From NCBI GenBank assembly GCA_030648615.1, contig JAUSHJ010000009.1, forward strand, positions 1 through 58,028: a stretch of 58,028 bases of DNA. Direction: 5' to 3'. A model generated the notes under the pieces. The model saw only the letters and a program-made list of their open reading frames with translations, had not been told where the DNA came from and ran no database searches. Shown here one piece after another: positions 28,101 through 37,052 of the stretch. This stretch comes from Microcaldota archaeon. Lineage in GTDB: Archaea > Micrarchaeota > Micrarchaeia > Anstonellales > Bilamarchaeaceae. Positions within the stretch are counted from its first letter, which is position 1. Each line of letters starts with the position of its first letter. Made by a program: the position numbers and the translations under genes.

Positions 28101-29992
28101 CCTTCGTATTCCTGAGGAGAAACATTATATGCTGCTCTCCTATGATTCCTTATTACCTTAAGCATGCTTTTTGAATTTCTATTGTATGAAGGAAATGGAC
28201 TAAATAGTCCTGCCATTTCTGCGCTAGTAGCATAGCTTTCTCCAGTCATTATTGAAGTCAGCGAACCAGAAATTGCTCTTGCCTCTTCACTATCATAAGG
28301 AATTCCGAGTACCATTAATGATGTACCTAAGTTAGCATAACCTAAACCTAAAGTTCTGTATTCGTAACTTCGTTGTGCAATCTCTTTGCTCGGGAATTGT
28401 GCCATCAATACAGATATCTCTAAAACAATAGTCCATAATCTAGTAGCATGCTTGAATCCTTCAACATCAAACTTCCCAGTATTTTCATCTAACAATTTCA
28501 TTAGATTAATGCTCGCTAAATTACAAGCTGTATCATCCAAGAAGATATATTCAGAACAAGGATTAGTTGCGTTTATTTTACCATCAGCAGGACAGGTATG
28601 CCATTCATTGATATGATCATCGAATTGCAATCCTGGGTCAGCAGAAGACCATGCAGCATAGGCTATTTTATTCCAAAGATCTCGCGCATTTACTGATTTG
28701 GTTATTGTACCATTAATCCTACCTTTTAGATTCCAGATTGCATTGTTTCTTACCGAATCCATAAATGCATTGGAAATACGAATAGTATTGTTACTATTTT
28801 GACCGCTTACTGTCAAATACGCTTCTCCTTCATAGTGAGTATCATACACTGGAAAATCTACCGCATCTCTGCCTTGCTCAACCAGACTCAATACTCTTGA
28901 TATGTAAGTAAACGGCACATTTCTTGCAAGTGCATTAACAATTACTTTTCGTAATTCTGAATTATCTTTCCAGTCAACAGTCTTCTGTTCTACTGCAACT
29001 TGCATTATTTTGTTCAAATATCTAGCGTTAAGCCGGCTTCCAGTGTACAAATCAGCTACTTTTTGCTCTTCTATTGCTTTCCACATTATGAAATCTTCAA
29101 TTTCCGGGTGATCGATATCTAGTATTACCATCTTTGCTGCCCTACGAGTGGTCCCACCACTTTTAATTGCTCCTGCAGCCCGATCAAATATTTTCAAAAA
29201 ACTCATTATTCCTGAAGAACTTCCGCCTCCAGAAAGTTTTTCTCCTTTACCTCTAAGACTTGAGAAATTACTTCCTGTTCCGCTGCCGTATTTGAATACC
29301 CTTGCTTCTCGAACTACTAAATCAAATATTCCACCTTCGTTAACTAAATCATCGCTAACGCTTTGTATAAAGCATGCGTGAGCTTGTGCATGCGTATAAG
29401 CATCTGACGAAGGAGTAAGAACTCCTGTTTCTGGATCAACATACCAGTGACCCTGCGGTTTTCCGGTAATTCCATAATTAAGAGCCAAACCAGTATTGAA
29501 CCATTGTGGAGAATTAGGTGCTGCCATCTGATGTATGAGCATGTGTTTTAGCTCATCTTCAAATGCTTGAGCATCCTGTTCGCTTGCAAAATAACCGTGC
29601 TTCTCTCCCCAGTATCTCCAGCACTTCACCATTCTAGATATGACTTGCTTTGAAGTTTTTTCACTTCCTAGTATAGGATTACCGTTTGCATCGAATGTTG
29701 GATTACTATTCTTATCTAACTGAGGAACACCTGCTTTTCTAAAATACTTTTGGGCGAGTATGTCTGTTGCAACCTGTGACCAGAACTTTGGCACTTCCAC
29801 ATCTTTTATTTCATAGACAATACTGCCATCTGGATTTTTGATAATGCTATTACGCAATTCATATTCAATCAAAGAAAAAGGATCAACGCCTTTTGTCGTA
29901 AATCTCCTTGGAATAACTAATCCGTTAGCTGGATTTTGACCAACTACTCCCACACCCATTATTGCCTCTCTTGACTTATCCATAACTCCCAC
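25190..29992 (-). CDS. nrdJ: adenosylcobalamin-dependent (class II) ribonucleotide reductase, intein-containing, C-terminal TSCPD and Cys-rich tail
   Basis: QAHACFIQSVSDDL, NPCSEYIFLDDTACNLASINL, GGISKTINMTNEATLEDV, C-terminal CGNCGGMRVKNNGSCTVCVDCG. Confidence 0.93.
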   Translation of the reverse strand: MGVMDKSREAIMGVGVVGQNPANGLVIPRRFTTKGVDPFSLIEYELRNSIIKNPDGSIVYEIKDVEVPKFWSQVATDILAQKYFRKAGVPQLDKNSNPTFDANGNPILGSEKTSKQVISRMVKCWRYWGEKHGYFASEQDAQAFEDELKHMLIHQMAAPNSPQWFNTGLALNYGITGKPQGHWYVDPETGVLTPSSDAYTHAQAHACFIQSVSDDLVNEGGIFDLVVREARVFKYGSGTGSNFSSLRGKGEKLSGGGSSSGIMSFLKIFDRAAGAIKSGGTTRRAAKMVILDIDHPEIEDFIMWKAIEEQKVADLYTGSRLNARYLNKIMQVAVEQKTVDWKDNSELRKVIVNALARNVPFTYISRVLSLVEQGRDAVDFPVYDTHYEGEAYLTVSGQNSNNTIRISNAFMDSVRNNAIWNLKGRINGTITKSVNARDLWNKIAYAAWSSADPGLQFDDHINEWHTCPADGKINATNPCSEYIFLDDTACNLASINLMKLLDENTGKFDVEGFKHATRLWTIVLEISVLMAQFPSKEIAQRSYEYRTLGLGYANLGTSLMVLGIPYDSEEARAISGSLTSIMTGESYATSAEMAGLFSPFPSYNRNSKSMLKVIRNHRRAAYNVSPQEYEGLTVKPVAINPSFAPQYLLSSARECWDRALGEGEKYGYRNAQVTVIAPTGCLLGSSLVSTDTGLVRLKTLGNIKGDQWQDASFKVMTDEGEKQATKFYINGFAETRKIKTAAGYEIQGTLKHKIKVFDLEGNLVWKSFADIQKGDSVPLTMNTIFGESKSVILPPLSEMHWTADFETKVPKEMSAEFAEILGYFMGDGSLHAKGLRFCVTNGDDDVTERLKELTKSLFNLDCHLTQQKGYIEVAVNSVPLAVWWEAAGFAKIKPEEHIGGKGYQPHIPDAVLYTNNKEIYSAFLRGLFEADGTVSVGNPSWTTASIEFSGEVRTMLLSLGYPTTTKIDISGWGQSEIYVLRIRNSSYNTQFIEQIGFMSNRKKSQIVISETYQGGKKDRIPLSSEVAQEIISSAGNQRGAVMLSLRRHNSVSRNLVKSIYEQTKSPKLLEVLQFFYDSVASNEDGGVEPTYDLSVPENTTYIANGFISHNTIGLVMDCDTTGIEPDFAIVKFKKLAGGGYFKIVNQSVKKALKKLGYEEHQVKEIEEYCRGHGTLVGCPYINAETLRAKGFTDDKIKVVESQLANAFDVKFVFNKFTLGEEFCTKILGFSKEVLNNTSFDLLSALGFTAEQINKANDYVSGTMTIEGAPYLKEQHYPIFDCANKCGKYGKRYIPHMAHVKMMGAVQPFISGGISKTINMTNEATLEDVKEVYEQSYNLMVKCMALYRDGSKLSQPLNSQAQDEHELLSLVGSDDVDETIGPKEMHDVLVRGMRKKLPPKRAGFVQEARIGGQKLFIRTGEYPDGELGEVFIDSYKEGAGYRSLLNCFAIAVSKGIQYGVPLEEFVDTFTFTRFEPSGVVSGHPNVKQATSLVDFVFRVLGYEYLGRSDLVHVPDDNGSNGKAEPPTLKPTLPVKPEVKLPTALVRQKSKSDSGDSDLEKKADAKLQGFTGEQCGNCGGMRVKNNGSCTVCVDCGQTTGCS
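26663..27952 (-). mobile_element. intein with LAGLIDADG-type homing endonuclease, inserted at APTG|C...HN|T
   Basis: starts CLLGSSLVSTDTGLVRL, blocks GTLKHKI, EILGYFMGDGSL, FLRGLFEADGTV, ends YDLSVPENTTYIANGFISHN followed by T; 430 aa in frame. Confidence 0.93.
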
Positions 29993-30000
29993 CCACTAAC

Positions 30001-30255
30001 TTAATAATCAGAAAGTATTTCTCTTATGTCATTTATATTATGAGCCCTGGTTGTTTCGTTGCCAGCTTCATCAACAAATATTACAGTTGGAATCTTGTTA
30101 ACGTTTAATGAAAGAGCTTTGTTCCTCCCATCATCCTGAGTAATATCAAAATTTGCACCGGAAGCATCAACTGTTGCCAAGAATTGCTTAATAGTTGGAC
30201 AGAACTTACAAAACGGACTGGTAAACAACAGATATTTTTTCGACATGACCCACAC
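30001..30255 (-). CDS. glutaredoxin/thioredoxin-like protein (redoxin for RNR)
   Basis: LLFTSPFCKFCPTIKQFL CxxC, NVNKIPTVIFVD cis-Pro; immediately upstream of nrdJ. Confidence 0.85.
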   Translation of the reverse strand: MWVMSKKYLLFTSPFCKFCPTIKQFLATVDASGANFDITQDDGRNKALSLNVNKIPTVIFVDEAGNETTRAHNINDIREILSDY

Positions 30256-30696
30256 CCCTCTATTTTATTATTCTTCTAACTTTTTGCGCAGATTATTTTT
30301 TTTATTCGCGCCAGCAAGAATTTGGCCGAACATATATATAAAGCTTGCTGAGAAAAAATATACCATTAGTAGTATGTGAAGAATAATTTTTTAACTACAT
30401 GTAGTATTTGAACTGTTGCAATTGGGAAATGAAAAAGGACTTGACGCCTGAAAATATTTTACATTTTTTTGTAAAAAAATGCAAAGAACTACATGAAATA
30501 AAAGAAAAATTATATAAGATTAAATAAAAATCAGAAAACCTTTTGGAAAAATTAAATAGAATTTTAAAAAACTCTTGAAAAAATAAAAAAAACTTACTTT
30601 TTCAGTTCTTAATAATCAATTGGGAAAAACAATTTCGTGCTTTTCAGCAGGTTTATAAACATTTATACATAAATAGTAACATAATACAAATAATAA

Positions 30697-31740
30697 ATGG
30701 TGATGTTGATGAGTGATGATTCGTATATTAGTCCATCTGATATTAAAAATTTGATTAAAGGATTGAAAGAACAAACTACATTTAGAGAATGTTGTGATAC
30801 GTTAATCACTGCGACTAAATTAGATATAACGCGAGAATCAGTGAAAACTGAGCTTATAGCAGCCCTGAGAAGTTCTGATAATGATTATCAGATACAAGGA
30901 ATTGTCAGTGTTTTAAAAGAAATCGGGGAAACTGGAGATGTTTCGGTCATACCAGCAATGATCGAAAAATTAGAATCAAAAGATAATCCTAAGGGTATAA
31001 GTCAGACATGTTTTGCGATAGCGGCTATAGGGTCTAAAACAGGTGATGAAAGAGTTATTCCTGCATTGGTTGATGCACTTTGTAAATATCCAGTTAATAT
31101 GGAGTGTGTTAACAACTATCCTATAGGTACACAGGTAGAGATACTGAAAGCAGTATATGATAGATTAGAATCAACAGATGATAGCAAAGGCATACGTTCG
31201 ATATGTTTTCAGCTAGCAAATATAGAGCATAAAATTAAAACAAATAACGAACTAGTTGTACCTGTATTAGTCAAAATACTTTGTAAATATCCAGAGAATA
31301 TGGATTGTATTCTTTACTACCCTAAAGAAAGACAAACAGAACTATTGAGAGAAATATACTCTAACGGAGAATGGTCTGCACGCTTAAGAGCAATCTATCA
31401 TCTAGGTGATCTAGCAAAGCAAGAAAAAAATCCAGTACTATGTTTTAAGCTTTTAATTGATGGACTGTCAGATGTAAAAGATGATGTGAGAACTGCAGCG
31501 TTCGAGTATTTATGCGATGCTATTAATTATACTCGGATAAACCTTAACCTAATAAAAAAATACGTTGAAAACGCTCCTGACACAAGCGAAGAAGCCGCAG
31601 AATGTAAAGCAAACGTTCTACACTTCATAAGCTTAAAGAAAAGAGCTCAGATGGAAGCCACAAAATCGGAATTGAAACTCAGAAAAAAAACACCCAAAGA
31701 ACCAAAAACAGCAGGTACTAGAAAACAACGTGCCAGGTAA
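30697..31740 (+). CDS. HEAT-repeat-like protein
   Basis: repeated VIPAMIEKLES.. / VIPALVDALCKYP / VVPVLVKILCKYP units. Confidence 0.6.
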   Translation: MVMLMSDDSYISPSDIKNLIKGLKEQTTFRECCDTLITATKLDITRESVKTELIAALRSSDNDYQIQGIVSVLKEIGETGDVSVIPAMIEKLESKDNPKGISQTCFAIAAIGSKTGDERVIPALVDALCKYPVNMECVNNYPIGTQVEILKAVYDRLESTDDSKGIRSICFQLANIEHKIKTNNELVVPVLVKILCKYPENMDCILYYPKERQTELLREIYSNGEWSARLRAIYHLGDLAKQEKNPVLCFKLLIDGLSDVKDDVRTAAFEYLCDAINYTRINLNLIKKYVENAPDTSEEAAECKANVLHFISLKKRAQMEATKSELKLRKKTPKEPKTAGTRKQRAR

Positions 31741-31871
31741 TTCATTCGTTTTTTATTTTTTTTACCTTTAGTTCTTTCACTCTTTTTGTGGCTCTCGAAA
31801 TGACTGATTTTAATGAATTTCGAACGGTTTATTAAAGGTTTTGATGTAATTAAATTAACGAGTTCGAGAAT

Positions 31872-32420
31872 ATGAAACGATTAATAATAACTGTTTACGG
31901 CCGTGTTCAACGAGTTGGCTACAGAGATGCAGTGGCAGAAGTAGCCAGAAAATTAGGTATTAAAGGAACTGTCAAAAACTTAGAGGATGAAGTAACTGTT
32001 GAAATAATAGCTGAAGGAGAAGATAACAAATTAAAAGAATTTGTAAAATTAGTTAATATAAAAGATAGTCCAATAGAAGTTGAGAAATTAGATATTAAGG
32101 AGGAAAAAGCAATCGGTGAATTTAAGTATTTCAAGATGACAAGAGGAGAACCTAATGAGGAATTAGGAGAGCGATTAGATGTTGCCGGGAGACATCTTTA
32201 TGAAATTAAGAATTTGCAATTAAAGACTAATGAAAAATTAGATAATACTAATGAAAAACTAGACAAAAATAATGAAAAATTAGATGGTTTCAACCGATCA
32301 ACCCAACAGCAATTTCAGCATTTGGATGGTAAATATCACAAAGTATCAGATAAATTAGAAAAAATTTCAGACTCTTTAGAAAAACTTGTAAGCATACTAG
32401 AATCATTCAAACCTAGATGA
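31872..32420 (+). CDS. acylphosphatase with C-terminal coiled-coil extension
   Basis: ITVYGRVQRVGYRDAVAEVARKLGIKGTVKNLEDEVTVE; then NEKLDNTNEKLDKNNEKLDG repeats. Confidence 0.85.
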   Translation: MKRLIITVYGRVQRVGYRDAVAEVARKLGIKGTVKNLEDEVTVEIIAEGEDNKLKEFVKLVNIKDSPIEVEKLDIKEEKAIGEFKYFKMTRGEPNEELGERLDVAGRHLYEIKNLQLKTNEKLDNTNEKLDKNNEKLDGFNRSTQQQFQHLDGKYHKVSDKLEKISDSLEKLVSILESFKPR

Positions 32421-32518
32421 TATATTTCTCCATAAATATCCATCTTCGTCTTTTAATGTGTTCTAATGCTTGAATAGTGATAATAAGAAATAAGTTCCTC
32501 TAGATAAAAAATTATTTT

Positions 32519-33370
32519 TCAATTAGATTTCCTTGATGCATAAAAAGCTGTTCCAAGAATTACTAATCCTCCGACAATTGTCCTAAGTTCTGGCACTTCC
32601 CCTAGCAAGAGAAATGCGAATATTACTCCATAAACTGGTTCTAATGTTGCAATAATACTGGCAAGATGAGCTTTTACATAGCGCATTCCACGTACAAATA
32701 GAGAATGTGATAACGCAGTAAATATAACTCCAAGGACAATTAGGAATGTGAGATTGGTTGAATCAAAAACTGGTTTCTCAAGAATAAGAAAAGGGAGTAG
32801 AACTACAGAAGCTGTGGCAACTTCGTAAAAAGTTATAACCATACTAGAGTAAGTTTTGACGTATTTTTTATTTAGTACAGATAGCAGTGCAAAGGTAAAC
32901 CCCGATAGAACTCCCCACAAGACTCCCTGAGTGAGATTATTGGATATTTCGTAAGATGGAAGAATAAGTGCTATCCCTAAGAAGACTATAATGGCAAGAA
33001 TGATATTGATGAACTTCAGTTTTTCCTTGAATACGTATGGTTCGAGAAATGTTACGAATATTGGAAAGCTTGAGAAAGTTAGCAAGCCTATTGCCACTGT
33101 GGACATCTGAATTGACTGAAAGAAGGCAAACCAATGCACAGATAGAATTATTCCAAGAAACGCCAAGTAAAGATAGTCCTTTTTTGATTGAAGCTTAAAA
33201 CTCTGTTTTGTAAGCAGCAAAAATATCAAAAGTGCAATGGCTGCAAAGAAAACTCTTCCGAAAGTAATTACTACTGCTGGCAATTGGATTAACTTACCAA
33301 AAAGACCAGCAAGACCAAAAAGCAGTACTGCAATATTGACCTCAATCAAACTTTTAGTTTTTTGTTCCAC
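32519..33370 (-). CDS. EamA/DMT family transporter
   Basis: ten hydrophobic segments; LLTFSSFPIFVTFLEPYVFKEKL, ATLEPVYGVIFAFLLLGE. Confidence 0.9.
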   Translation of the reverse strand: MEQKTKSLIEVNIAVLLFGLAGLFGKLIQLPAVVITFGRVFFAAIALLIFLLLTKQSFKLQSKKDYLYLAFLGIILSVHWFAFFQSIQMSTVAIGLLTFSSFPIFVTFLEPYVFKEKLKFINIILAIIVFLGIALILPSYEISNNLTQGVLWGVLSGFTFALLSVLNKKYVKTYSSMVITFYEVATASVVLLPFLILEKPVFDSTNLTFLIVLGVIFTALSHSLFVRGMRYVKAHLASIIATLEPVYGVIFAFLLLGEVPELRTIVGGLVILGTAFYASRKSN

Positions 33371-33376
33371 TGCTGA

Positions 33377-33826
33377 TCACTTTTTCAATTCCTTCAACTG
33401 CTTAGTAAACTCAGAAATATCCTCAAACTCATGGTAAACACTTGCAAACCTTACGTATGCTACCTTATCTATTTTTCTCAAACGTTTCATTACCATTTCC
33501 CCGATTTCTGTGCTTTTTATGTCTGTTTTTTCTTTCTTTCTCAATTCTTGTTCAATGTCTTCTACTAGAACTTCAATCTGTGCACTGGTGACTTTTGTTT
33601 TTTCACATGCTGCCATAATGCCTTTGAACAGTTTTTCATAGGAAAATGGCTGGATGGTGCCGTCCTTCTTGATAACTTTTATATCCAGAACTTCTACACG
33701 CTCATAAGTAGTGAATCTTTTCTTGCATTTCTTGCACTGACGACGCCTTCGCACTGCTTCTTTATCTCCAGCTATACGTGAATCGAGGACATCGGTTTTT
33801 GAATGAGAACAGTAAGGACAATTCAT
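33377..33826 (-). CDS. nrdR: transcriptional repressor NrdR
   Basis: MNCPYCSHSKTDVLDSRIAGDKEAVRRRRQCKKCKKRFTTYERVE. Confidence 0.95.
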   Translation of the reverse strand: MNCPYCSHSKTDVLDSRIAGDKEAVRRRRQCKKCKKRFTTYERVEVLDIKVIKKDGTIQPFSYEKLFKGIMAACEKTKVTSAQIEVLVEDIEQELRKKEKTDIKSTEIGEMVMKRLRKIDKVAYVRFASVYHEFEDISEFTKQLKELKK

Positions 33827-33855
33827 AGATAAGAAAATCAGATTAAAGATATAAA

Positions 33856-34338
33856 TTACTTTGCTCCTCCGATTGCACCGCCAATTGCGCCTACAATAAA
33901 ATTAACTACTCCACTTATGATAATTGTAATCAAAGAAGAAACTGCCGCAATTCCAAATAAAAGAACCACACCAGCTGCAGTAACGATAAAATTATTTGAT
34001 AGTGGCCGTTCGAAAGTAGTAATAACAAAAACAATAGAAACTATTACTGAAGTAACAATACCCACACATATTGATGAAAATGATGAGATGGCTCCACAAT
34101 CTACTAACGGACGATTAAAGTTCTTAGCTGAACGATAACCGGAGTAAAAAAATAGCAGAAAATTTCCTCCGTAAGATAATATTAAAAAAAATATTACAAA
34201 AATAACGTTAGATGCAATTTGATATGGTACAATAAATAAAGATCCGATTAGATATGGTACAATAGATAAAATTGCATTAAAAACTATTCCAACGATGATC
34301 GGCAACTTAGATGCTTCCAGAATATCTTTGAATTCCAT
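33856..34338 (-). CDS. hypothetical membrane protein
   Basis: 160-aa ORF with four hydrophobic segments. Confidence 0.6.
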   Translation of the reverse strand: MEFKDILEASKLPIIVGIVFNAILSIVPYLIGSLFIVPYQIASNVIFVIFFLILSYGGNFLLFFYSGYRSAKNFNRPLVDCGAISSFSSICVGIVTSVIVSIVFVITTFERPLSNNFIVTAAGVVLLFGIAAVSSLITIIISGVVNFIVGAIGGAIGGAK

Positions 34339-34348
34339 AGCCCAACCA

Positions 34349-36022
34349 TCAGCAACTGAATATAAAAGTTAGTTTCTTCTCTGTTTTCTTGTCCAAACGA
34401 CAGAAACCAAACCTCTCAAACTGTATAACATCTCCGATGTTTAAGTCGTTGCATACGGACTCGCAGTAACCTTTCTTTATTTCGAGGCTGTTAGTCTGGA
34501 ATACTTCACCATCAAAAAGATCCTTTGGCACTAATATATCACAGGCAATGCAATCATCTGGATTTACCCATTGTACTTTCTTTTCTGGAATATTTTCCTG
34601 CTCAACTTTTTCAAGTTTCTTTCCATCGAACTTGGCAAATGCCAAATCTTTTAGTGCGATTACCTCACCAGCAGCGAACTTCTCTGTGTCTGTCTTTGGT
34701 AAATATACTTTTCCGTTAAGCACAGTTTTTCTTGGACTTGCCTTTAATACGTAGGAAACTTCACCTTTGATATTAATTGAAAGTTTGACTGGGTCTGTAA
34801 CGAAGAAGTAGTGTTTAGCAACAGGATCAAGCAGTTTCTTGTTTTCCACTAGCAACGCTTCCCATCCGGGCTCACTCTCCACTTTACTCAAACCAAATGA
34901 CATAACAAAATTCTTTATTGCCTGTGGTAAAATACCTCTTCGCTTTAATCCCGCTAACGTAGGTAATCGCGGGTCATCCCAACCAAGAACTTTCTTTTCT
35001 TTTACCAAAGGAGCAAGCAATCTCTTGCTGATTGGTGCATTCTTTATATCTAATCTTGAAAATTCTATAAGTGTAGGCTTCTTGAACTCCAGAATTTCAA
35101 CCATTGAATAATACAACTCGTTTCTCAACTCATATTCCTTGGTTCTCATGGGATGAGTTATTCCTTCTATATTATCCATAACAACCACTGCTAAATCATA
35201 GCCAGGCCAAACTTGGTATTTTTTACCTTGACGATAGTGAGTTATATTAATTAGCCTCGCTAACATGGGATCGCGCATTACAGTATTTAAGGAAGAAAGA
35301 TCTCCTTTAAAACGCACTATTGCCTGCCCGACCTTATATTTTCCTGCAAGCATTATCTCCCAACGTTCGAATACCTTTTCTATTGGTAGCTCCCTGCAGG
35401 CACATGCTTTCATTTCTGCACGTAATTTACTAATTATTTCCTGTTTGCAAGTGCAGATATATGCTTTGCCCCTTGAGATAAGTTTTTCTGCTGATGAGTA
35501 TATTCTTTCCATATTATCTGAAGTATAAGTTTCTTTTTCCCAGGTTACACCTAGCCAATTAAGTCCCTCTTTTATTGCGTCCACATACTCTTGACTTTCT
35601 TTTTCCGGATTAGTGTCATCAAAACGTAGCACCATGTGACCGCTGTGCTGTTTTGCAGATTCATAATCAAGGTAAGCTGCTTTGGCATGACCAATATGAG
35701 GGTAACCACTTGGTTCTGGCGGAAATCTTGTAATAACCTTGCCTTCTTCTGCATTTGGTAATTGTAGTGCTTTCTTTTCCTCTTTTGGTTTTTCTGCGAA
35801 AATATAATTCTTTAGTTCGGTTTCTATTTGTTCTTTGCTTAGAGAATTTACTTCGTTAATTGTTTCAGTTATTTTTTGCATCGTAGTTTTCATGTCACTC
35901 TTAGCATCAGGAAATTCCCCAATTACTTTTCCAACTACTGAGCCTGAACTAGCTTTACCAAAATCAAATGCGTTCTTTAGCGCATGTTTACGAATAACTG
36001 ATTGTAAGTCCATAGAAATCAA
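34349..36022 (-). CDS. gltX: glutamyl-tRNA synthetase (archaeal type)
   Basis: ITRFPPEPSGYPHIGHAKAAYLDY, FDDTNPEKE, SRLDIKNAPISKR. Confidence 0.95.
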   Translation of the reverse strand: MISMDLQSVIRKHALKNAFDFGKASSGSVVGKVIGEFPDAKSDMKTTMQKITETINEVNSLSKEQIETELKNYIFAEKPKEEKKALQLPNAEEGKVITRFPPEPSGYPHIGHAKAAYLDYESAKQHSGHMVLRFDDTNPEKESQEYVDAIKEGLNWLGVTWEKETYTSDNMERIYSSAEKLISRGKAYICTCKQEIISKLRAEMKACACRELPIEKVFERWEIMLAGKYKVGQAIVRFKGDLSSLNTVMRDPMLARLINITHYRQGKKYQVWPGYDLAVVVMDNIEGITHPMRTKEYELRNELYYSMVEILEFKKPTLIEFSRLDIKNAPISKRLLAPLVKEKKVLGWDDPRLPTLAGLKRRGILPQAIKNFVMSFGLSKVESEPGWEALLVENKKLLDPVAKHYFFVTDPVKLSINIKGEVSYVLKASPRKTVLNGKVYLPKTDTEKFAAGEVIALKDLAFAKFDGKKLEKVEQENIPEKKVQWVNPDDCIACDILVPKDLFDGEVFQTNSLEIKKGYCESVCNDLNIGDVIQFERFGFCRLDKKTEKKLTFIFSC

Positions 36023-36090
36023 TAGTAAAGATATGACTAAAAAGAATTAAAACCCGAGCTTAACTGCGCATGTACAATTATTTTAGCGAT

Positions 36091-36675
36091 TTACCCCAAT
36101 AACCCAGTTCTTATGTATGCTACACCCAAAGCTAAAAGCAACAGACCGATTATTTTAGCTAAAACATGTATGAACTGGTCTCCTGCAATTTTCTTTACGG
36201 TGTTTGCACCTACAAGTACAAACCAGGAAACTAATAATGCGAATACTAGAGCAACTAAAGTTATTAGAAATCCGTTTGATTCTGAAAGAATAATTAAAGT
36301 ACTCACTAGACCCGGACCAGTCAATAAAGGCGTAGCAATCAATATTGCCACATCGTTTATATTTTCTTTTTTATTATGATTCCCAAAAGATATGCCAAGA
36401 ACGGTTTCTATACCTAAGAGAACTAGTACTATGCCGCCTGCTATTTTTAAATTAGAAATGCTTAGGTTTAGATAGCTAAGTAACGTCGGACCTACAAACA
36501 TGAACACTACGGCTATAATTCCTGCGATAACTACTGCGTTTGTTGCACATGTTCGTCTATCATTATCACTGCATTTTTTTGTATATTCTAAGAATGGGAT
36601 AAGACTAGGGAACGGATCCATGATAACGAATATCGTTACGAAGGAGATTAGTACTGAAGAAATGAAATCTGCCAT
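36091..36675 (-). CDS. MarC family membrane protein
   Basis: DPFPSLIPFLEYTKK, IAGGIVLVLLGIETVLG, ATPLLTGPGLVSTLIIL. Confidence 0.88.
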   Translation of the reverse strand: MADFISSVLISFVTIFVIMDPFPSLIPFLEYTKKCSDNDRRTCATNAVVIAGIIAVVFMFVGPTLLSYLNLSISNLKIAGGIVLVLLGIETVLGISFGNHNKKENINDVAILIATPLLTGPGLVSTLIILSESNGFLITLVALVFALLVSWFVLVGANTVKKIAGDQFIHVLAKIIGLLLLALGVAYIRTGLLG

Positions 36676-36757
36676 GTAAATATCACACCATATTCGTTAT
36701 TAAAGTATTTGCTTAAAGAATTTAATAGTTGAAAACAAAAACTTGTTCTTTGTTTAT

Positions 36758-36842
36758 GAGATCGAGAAGTCAAAAAGACTTCGAAATACATAAATTTATG
36801 TAAGAATTTATGGGATCGTAAAGAATTTTTCTTTACGAGATC
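36758..36842 (+). repeat. multi-hairpin repeat array upstream of tRNA-Pro
   Basis: GAGATC[GAAGTCaaaaaGACTTC]GAAATA[CATAAATTTATG]...GGGATC[GTAAAGAAtttTTCTTTAC]GAGATC. Confidence 0.65.
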
Positions 36843-36858
36843 ATGAATTTCAATTAGT

Positions 36859-37036
36859 GGGATCGTGGGCCAACCTGGTATGCTGCAAGCTTCGGGTGCA
36901 CCCTTTCGGGATGCCTAAAGCGTTGTCAGCGGGGCAAAAAAACGCTGACAACATTTGACACGAAATTATCGTGTCAAAGCGTGCTCGGAAAGTGCAGAAA
37001 AAGTTTGTGATCCCAGTTCAAATCTGGGCGGTCCCA
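36859..37036 (+). tRNA. tRNA-Pro(CGG) with ~105-nt intron (about 36897-37001)
   Basis: GGGATCG...CAAGC TTCGGG[intron]A GTTTG TGAT CCCAG TTCAAAT CTGGG CGGTCCC A; 5-bp anticodon stem with anticodon CGG. Confidence 0.82.
36924..36975 (+). repeat. two-hairpin palindromic insert in the tRNA-Pro intron flanked by AAAGCGT direct repeats
   Basis: AAAGCGT(36917-36923) TGTCAGCG...CGCTGACAAC / TTGACACGAaattaTCGTGTCAA AAAGCGT(36976-36982). Confidence 0.7.
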
Positions 37037-37052
37037 TTTTATCTTGTCAAAA

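Noticed and set aside
25230-29381. Plus-strand ORFs opposite nrdJ (25230-25463, 26250-26513, 28386-28616, 29148-29381)
   Set aside because: Antisense to a clearly coding, conserved gene; no recognisable domain.
30393-30404. ACTACATGTAGT palindrome upstream of the RNR operon as an NrdR box
   Set aside because: Does not match the known NrdR box pattern well enough to claim, although NrdR is encoded nearby.
30465-30484. CATTTTTTTGTAAAAAAATG palindrome
   Set aside because: Simple A/T homopolymer pairing in an AT-rich intergenic region; not distinguishable from chance or a plain terminator.
34525-35528. Plus-strand ORFs opposite gltX
   Set aside because: Shadow ORFs of a conserved synthetase.
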